A DNA stretch of 9,083 bases. Origin: Dehalococcoidia bacterium (GTDB lineage: Bacteria; Chloroflexota; Dehalococcoidia; Dehalococcoidales; UBA1222). The translations under genes were made by a program, and so were the position numbers. Shown piece after piece: positions 6,117 through 9,083 of the stretch (its first letter is position 1; each line of letters opens with the position of its first letter). A model generated the notes under the pieces. It ran no database searches. It was not told the DNA's origin and was given only the letters and a program-made list of their open reading frames with translations. Where the stretch lies: contig WQTJ01000104.1 of assembly GCA_009786345.1 (NCBI GenBank), forward strand, positions 1-9,083, given 5' to 3'.

Positions 6117-7871
6117 ATGCCAAAAACTGATCTTATTTTGTTGCATGCTCCGCATGTCTACGATTTTCGCAAAGTGCCACAACTGTATGGCCCTGTGAGT
6201 GATCTCGTACTTTCCACCCCAATTTTTGAGATGTATCCTGTTGGGTTATCTAGCATTTCAGAGTATTTGGAGAAAAATGGTTTTCGCACCCGCATTGTTA
6301 ACATAGCTTGGCGCATGCTGCGTGACGCACGTTTTGATGCGGAGGCTTTTATTAAGAAGTTGGAAGCACCGGTATTTGGCATAGATCTGCATTGGATGGT
6401 GCACTCACACGGTTCTATTGAAATCGCTAAGATTGTCAAAAAGTATCATCCAAAAGCCAGAATTATCTTTGGCGGGTATTCTTCATCACGTTTTTATAAG
6501 GAGCTAATACAGTATCCTGAGGTTGATTTTGTTATGCGCGGTGATTCCACAGAAGAGCCCATGAAGCAGTTTATGCAGGCTTTTCTGAAAGGCGGCGAAT
6601 TATCATCTGTGCCAAATCTAGTGTGGAAGGATTCCTCGGGGCAAACTCAAGAGAATGAGTTTAGCTACGTGCCGACGGATATCAGCCATGTGATGGGTAA
6701 CCACTATGGTACAGTAGTGCGCCAAGTACTGCGCTATCGCGACTTTGCTTCAGTGATTCCTTTTAAAGGATGGCTTAAATATCCTGTGACAGCGGTATTT
6801 ACAAGCCGCGGTTGTAAATATGATTGTATATTTTGCAGTGGTGCGCGCAATGCCATGCCTGTTTTTGCCAACCGCAAAAAACCGGCTTATCGTAGTGCCG
6901 AGGATATTTTTAAAGATATAAAGAATATCTCAGAAATCACACGCGGCCCTATTCTGCTGGTTGGTGATATACGAGAGAATGGCGAGGAGCGTTCCCGCAA
7001 ACTGCTGAGTTTAATAAAAGAACACCGTGTGAAAAACACGCTTATGTTTGAAGCTTTTAACCCATTGCCTCCGGATTTTGTTAAAGAGATGGCACGGGCT
7101 ACTCCGGGATTTTCACTGGATATGTCGCCTGAATCACATGACCCTGAGGTACGTAAAGTGTCGTTGGGCCGCAGTTTCAGTAATGAGGCGATGGAAGATA
7201 TGATACAGGCGGCATTAGAAAATGGTGCCAGCCGTGTGGAAATATTCTATATGATTGGCTTGCACAAGCAAGACACGCAATCGGTACTGGATACAGTGGA
7301 TTATTGCGAGCATCTGTTACAGAAATTTAAAGCGGACAAACGTCTGTTTCTCTTTATGGGGCATCAAGCACCTTTTATGGCTCCGGGCAGTTTGGCTTTT
7401 GAGTATCCCGAACGCTATGGCTTTAAGTTGCTTTATAAAACACTGGAAGAACATCGTCAGGCACTTACCCTGCCCAGCTGGAAGTTTAGCCTTAATTATG
7501 AAACGCAATGGCTGTCACGTGATGAAATTACAGATGTTACTTATGAATCAATAGCTCGTCTTACCAAGCTTAAGGCAAAGTATGGCCAGATACCCCAAGC
7601 ATTAGCTGAACGCCAAATTGAACGCATTGAGCGTGCAAAGGTGCTTGAGGTTAAAATCGAAGAATTGCTACGTGCCGGCAAACAAGATGAAATTGCCACT
7701 TTGCGTCCTGAGATGGATTCTATCAATGGTTTTACGGCTTCAGAACGCTTGGAGCTGGAGATACCTATCGGCAGTATTATGCGGTTGCGTTACTTCTCTG
7801 CTTTACGCAATCTGCTCTTTAGACGCAGTAAACCAAAAGCGCAACAGTCTATGCCATCTAATGAAAGTTAA
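6117..7871 (+). CDS. B12-binding-domain radical SAM protein, paralog 2
   Basis: This 584-residue protein is a paralog of the divergent neighbour and shares its architecture. The cobalamin-binding-type domain spans about residues 1-150 (GIDLHWMVHSHGSIE at 88-102, IIFGGYSSS, FVMRGDSTEEPM). The radical SAM motif is C233-x3-C237-x2-C240 (GCKYDCIFCSG). The C-terminal region contains GSLAFEYPERYGFKLLYKTLEEHR and LNYETQWLSRDEI. It lacks the extra cysteine of paralog 1 (S230 instead) and has a polar C-terminal tail of about 15 residues (RRSKPKAQQSMPSNES). The ATG at 6117 is supported by exact alignment with the paralog N-terminus, although the Shine-Dalgarno is weak (AAGAAA). A prenyltransferase gene starts 13 bp after its stop, so they are co-transcribed. 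A role in modifying the prenyltransferase substrate or product is inference. Confidence 0.88.
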   Translation: MPKTDLILLHAPHVYDFRKVPQLYGPVSDLVLSTPIFEMYPVGLSSISEYLEKNGFRTRIVNIAWRMLRDARFDAEAFIKKLEAPVFGIDLHWMVHSHGSIEIAKIVKKYHPKARIIFGGYSSSRFYKELIQYPEVDFVMRGDSTEEPMKQFMQAFLKGGELSSVPNLVWKDSSGQTQENEFSYVPTDISHVMGNHYGTVVRQVLRYRDFASVIPFKGWLKYPVTAVFTSRGCKYDCIFCSGARNAMPVFANRKKPAYRSAEDIFKDIKNISEITRGPILLVGDIRENGEERSRKLLSLIKEHRVKNTLMFEAFNPLPPDFVKEMARATPGFSLDMSPESHDPEVRKVSLGRSFSNEAMEDMIQAALENGASRVEIFYMIGLHKQDTQSVLDTVDYCEHLLQKFKADKRLFLFMGHQAPFMAPGSLAFEYPERYGFKLLYKTLEEHRQALTLPSWKFSLNYETQWLSRDEITDVTYESIARLTKLKAKYGQIPQALAERQIERIERAKVLEVKIEELLRAGKQDEIATLRPEMDSINGFTASERLELEIPIGSIMRLRYFSALRNLLFRRSKPKAQQSMPSNES

Positions 7872-7884
7872 AGGATGGAGTTAT

Positions 7885-8838
7885 ATGGCTATTACAAAAA
7901 CTAAAGCTAAAGCATGGATACAGGTACAGAAAATACCGCGCCACTCAAGCGATGTTTTTTCACTTGTACTTGGATCTGTGATAGCTTGGTATCATGTAGG
8001 ACAGTTTAATTGGTTAGTATTTATAGCTTCTTTACTGGCTGTATTCTGTATCGCCAATGGTATCTACCTTACAAATGAAGCTCAGGACTATGAGGGTGAT
8101 AAGCTCAACAAAGAGCGCATCGGCGCTGGTGGTGGTATGAACCTAACCAGCACTGGAGGGTCGCAAGTGCTGGTTGCAGGGCATCTTAAGCGCAAACACG
8201 TACAACTTGTTGGTATGCTGTTCTTTGTAGCGGCTATTCCGCTTGGGTTGCTGGTGCAGTTTGGGGGGCATACAGGCTGGCTCACAATACCGCTTGGTGC
8301 GCTGGGTATTTTGGTTACATATAGCTATTCAAACCCGCCTGTCAAGGCGTCTTACCGCGGTTTGGGCGAGACTTTTATGATGCTGGGTTACGCGATGCTG
8401 CTATTTACAGCCTATTATATTCACGCCGGTCTTATTGATTGGTGGATACCGATGCTGGTTGCCATGCCTCGTATCCTTACCGTGCCGGCACTTAAGATAA
8501 TACGCAACTTTCCGGATGCTGTAGCTGACGCTGCATCAGGCAAGCGCACATCTGTTGTCATTTTTGGCAAGGAGCGCATGCGCTGGGTTTATATAGTGCT
8601 GATTGTAGGTGCTGTACTTTCATTTGCTTTTGTGGTAATCGAAACTAAGTCCTTTTTCTCAGTAATCAATCTATGGCCGGCCGTGTTGTTTATACAGAGC
8701 ATAATTCCTGTGCTGAACGGGCAGTGGAAAGAACGTGCAGGTATAGTATGCGCCTGTAAAAAGGGATTTCAGGGATTATTATTAACGCCGGTTACTTTGA
8801 CTTTCACATTGTTATTAAGCGCTTGGATAAAGGTGTAG
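7885..8838 (+). CDS. UbiA-superfamily prenyltransferase (MenA-like)
   Basis: UbiA-family enzymes are polytopic membrane proteins that transfer an isoprenoid chain from a diphosphate to an aromatic or other polar acceptor, using Mg2+ bound by two aspartate-rich motifs. Both are present in this 317-residue protein: N64-x3-D68-x3-D72 (NEAQDYEGD) and D211-x3-D215 in RNFPDAVADAASGKRT. The second motif, together with GGSQVLVAGHL and YSNPPVKASYRGLGE, is closest to MenA-type members. Eight to nine hydrophobic segments are visible. I chose ATG 7885 because AAGGA (7871-7875) and GGAG (7877-7880) precede it. An in-frame ATG at 7861 overlaps the end of the radical SAM gene and lacks such a site. The frame stays open back to 7618, but only as an overlap in another frame. 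The acceptor could be a quinone precursor, a lipid head group or a chlorin-like ring; the sequence does not decide. Confidence 0.9.
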   Translation: MAITKTKAKAWIQVQKIPRHSSDVFSLVLGSVIAWYHVGQFNWLVFIASLLAVFCIANGIYLTNEAQDYEGDKLNKERIGAGGGMNLTSTGGSQVLVAGHLKRKHVQLVGMLFFVAAIPLGLLVQFGGHTGWLTIPLGALGILVTYSYSNPPVKASYRGLGETFMMLGYAMLLFTAYYIHAGLIDWWIPMLVAMPRILTVPALKIIRNFPDAVADAASGKRTSVVIFGKERMRWVYIVLIVGAVLSFAFVVIETKSFFSVINLWPAVLFIQSIIPVLNGQWKERAGIVCACKKGFQGLLLTPVTLTFTLLLSAWIKV

Positions 8839-8848
8839 TTTGTAGGCA

Positions 8849-8915
8849 CCTAATTTCCGTAAAAATATCCTATACACATGAGAAAACAGGCAATAACCCG
8901 GTACTCTATGCGATA
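8849..8915. repeat. Imperfect direct repeat, copy 1
   Basis: The first 27 bases (CCTAATTTCCGT followed by AAAAATATCCTATAC) match copy 2 at 24 positions with a 2-base gap. Similarity then fades to about 60 percent by hand alignment, with many transition differences, ending near CTATGCGATA. The copies are spaced about 143-145 bp apart. Confidence 0.5.
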
Positions 8916-8958
8916 GCTTCAAAGTTTTTGCTTTCACAGACGTATCAATACGGTTAAA

Positions 8959-8987
8959 TTGACGATACTCCCCTAAAAATGTATTAT
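8959..8987 (+). promoter_or_regulatory. Promoter-like sequence before repeat copy 2
   Basis: TTGACG (8959-8964, 5/6) and TATTAT (8982-8987, 5/6) are separated by exactly 17 bp. The predicted start, near 8994, falls at the beginning of repeat copy 2 at 8992. Transcription would run rightward out of the window into an unseen gene or a small RNA. AT-rich DNA can yield such matches by chance. Confidence 0.45.
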
Positions 8988-8991
8988 TTAT

Positions 8992-9059
8992 CCTAAACTC
9001 CGCAAATAAATATCCTATACGGTAGAAACAACGGACATAGTCCTGTATTGCACGCAGTA
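8992..9059. repeat. Imperfect direct repeat, copy 2
   Basis: This is the partner of 8849-8915. The best-conserved block is the shared TATCCTATAC at its core and the CCTAA and TCCG boxes before it. This copy contains a short perfect hairpin, GGAC-ATA-GTCC (9033-9043), which copy 1 lacks. Confidence 0.5.
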
Positions 9060-9083
9060 TTTCCCATAGTTTTCATGTGGTTT

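Larger units (their letters stand above)
8839..9083. other. Gene-poor terminal region with repeats
   Basis: This 245-bp AT-rich stretch holds no confident gene. It contains two diverged direct repeats, a promoter-like sequence before the second, a small inverted repeat CGTAT-CA-ATACG (8941-8952), and a minus-strand open frame without an ATG (8815-9072). No clear terminator hairpin with a T run is seen just after the prenyltransferase stop. Confidence 0.6.

Noticed and set aside
4237..7871. Radical SAM pair as BchE or hopanoid HpnP/HpnJ enzymes
   Set aside because: The N-terminal signatures (LLHAPHVYD, QLYGPVSDLVLSTP) and C-terminal blocks do not match those families as I know them, and no bacteriochlorophyll or hopanoid genes are nearby.
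7618..7884. N-terminal extension of the prenyltransferase frame upstream of 7885
   Set aside because: It overlaps the well-conserved C-terminal coding region of the radical SAM gene in another frame, and the Shine-Dalgarno sequence sits just before 7885. The UbiA fold needs no such extension.
8839..9083. CRISPR array
   Set aside because: There are only two diverged copies 143-145 bp apart, without uniform short repeats or spacers, and no cas genes are present.

Overview
The window reads as an ordinary bacterial chromosome segment of moderate GC content (mid-40s percent by eye). Two housekeeping proteins hint at the lineage. RimO and the RarA C-terminal half resemble, from memory, Chloroflexota-type versions more than proteobacterial ones, for example SLGCAKNTVD and PYLDMPLQHAHP in RimO and SNSLYMAYSKVKREV in RarA. 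The organism is therefore tentatively a Chloroflexota member, perhaps an anaerobic Dehalococcoidia-like one. This is inference, not proof.

Layout. Bases 1-1143 (+) are the 3' part of rarA (replication-fork AAA+ ATPase), whose 5' end lies outside the window. A likely terminator and a near-consensus promoter follow, then an initiator tRNA-fMet gene (1236-1310, +). A terminator hairpin at 1338-1363 separates it from the convergent rimO (1385-2719, -; ribosomal protein S12 methylthiotransferase). Next, on the minus strand, is a two-gene operon encoding an SPFH/band-7 membrane protein (3081-4106) and a small Arc-like ribbon-helix-helix protein (2809-3054). Its promoter carries a palindrome that looks strikingly like the phage P22 Arc operator, suggesting autoregulation by the RHH protein.

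The right half is a divergent cluster. Two paralogous radical SAM proteins with N-terminal cobalamin-binding-like domains (4237-5940, - and 6117-7871, +) diverge from a 176-bp regulatory region. The second is followed after 13 bp by a UbiA-superfamily prenyltransferase gene (7885-8838, +). A membrane prenyltransferase beside two B12-type radical SAM enzymes suggests a pathway that makes or alkylates an isoprenoid lipid or quinone. The substrate cannot be read from the sequence. This cluster is the best candidate for an undescribed system.

The last 245 bp (8839-9083) hold no confident gene. They contain two diverged copies of a repeat about 67 bp long, a good promoter-like sequence just before the second copy, and a start-less open frame on the minus strand.
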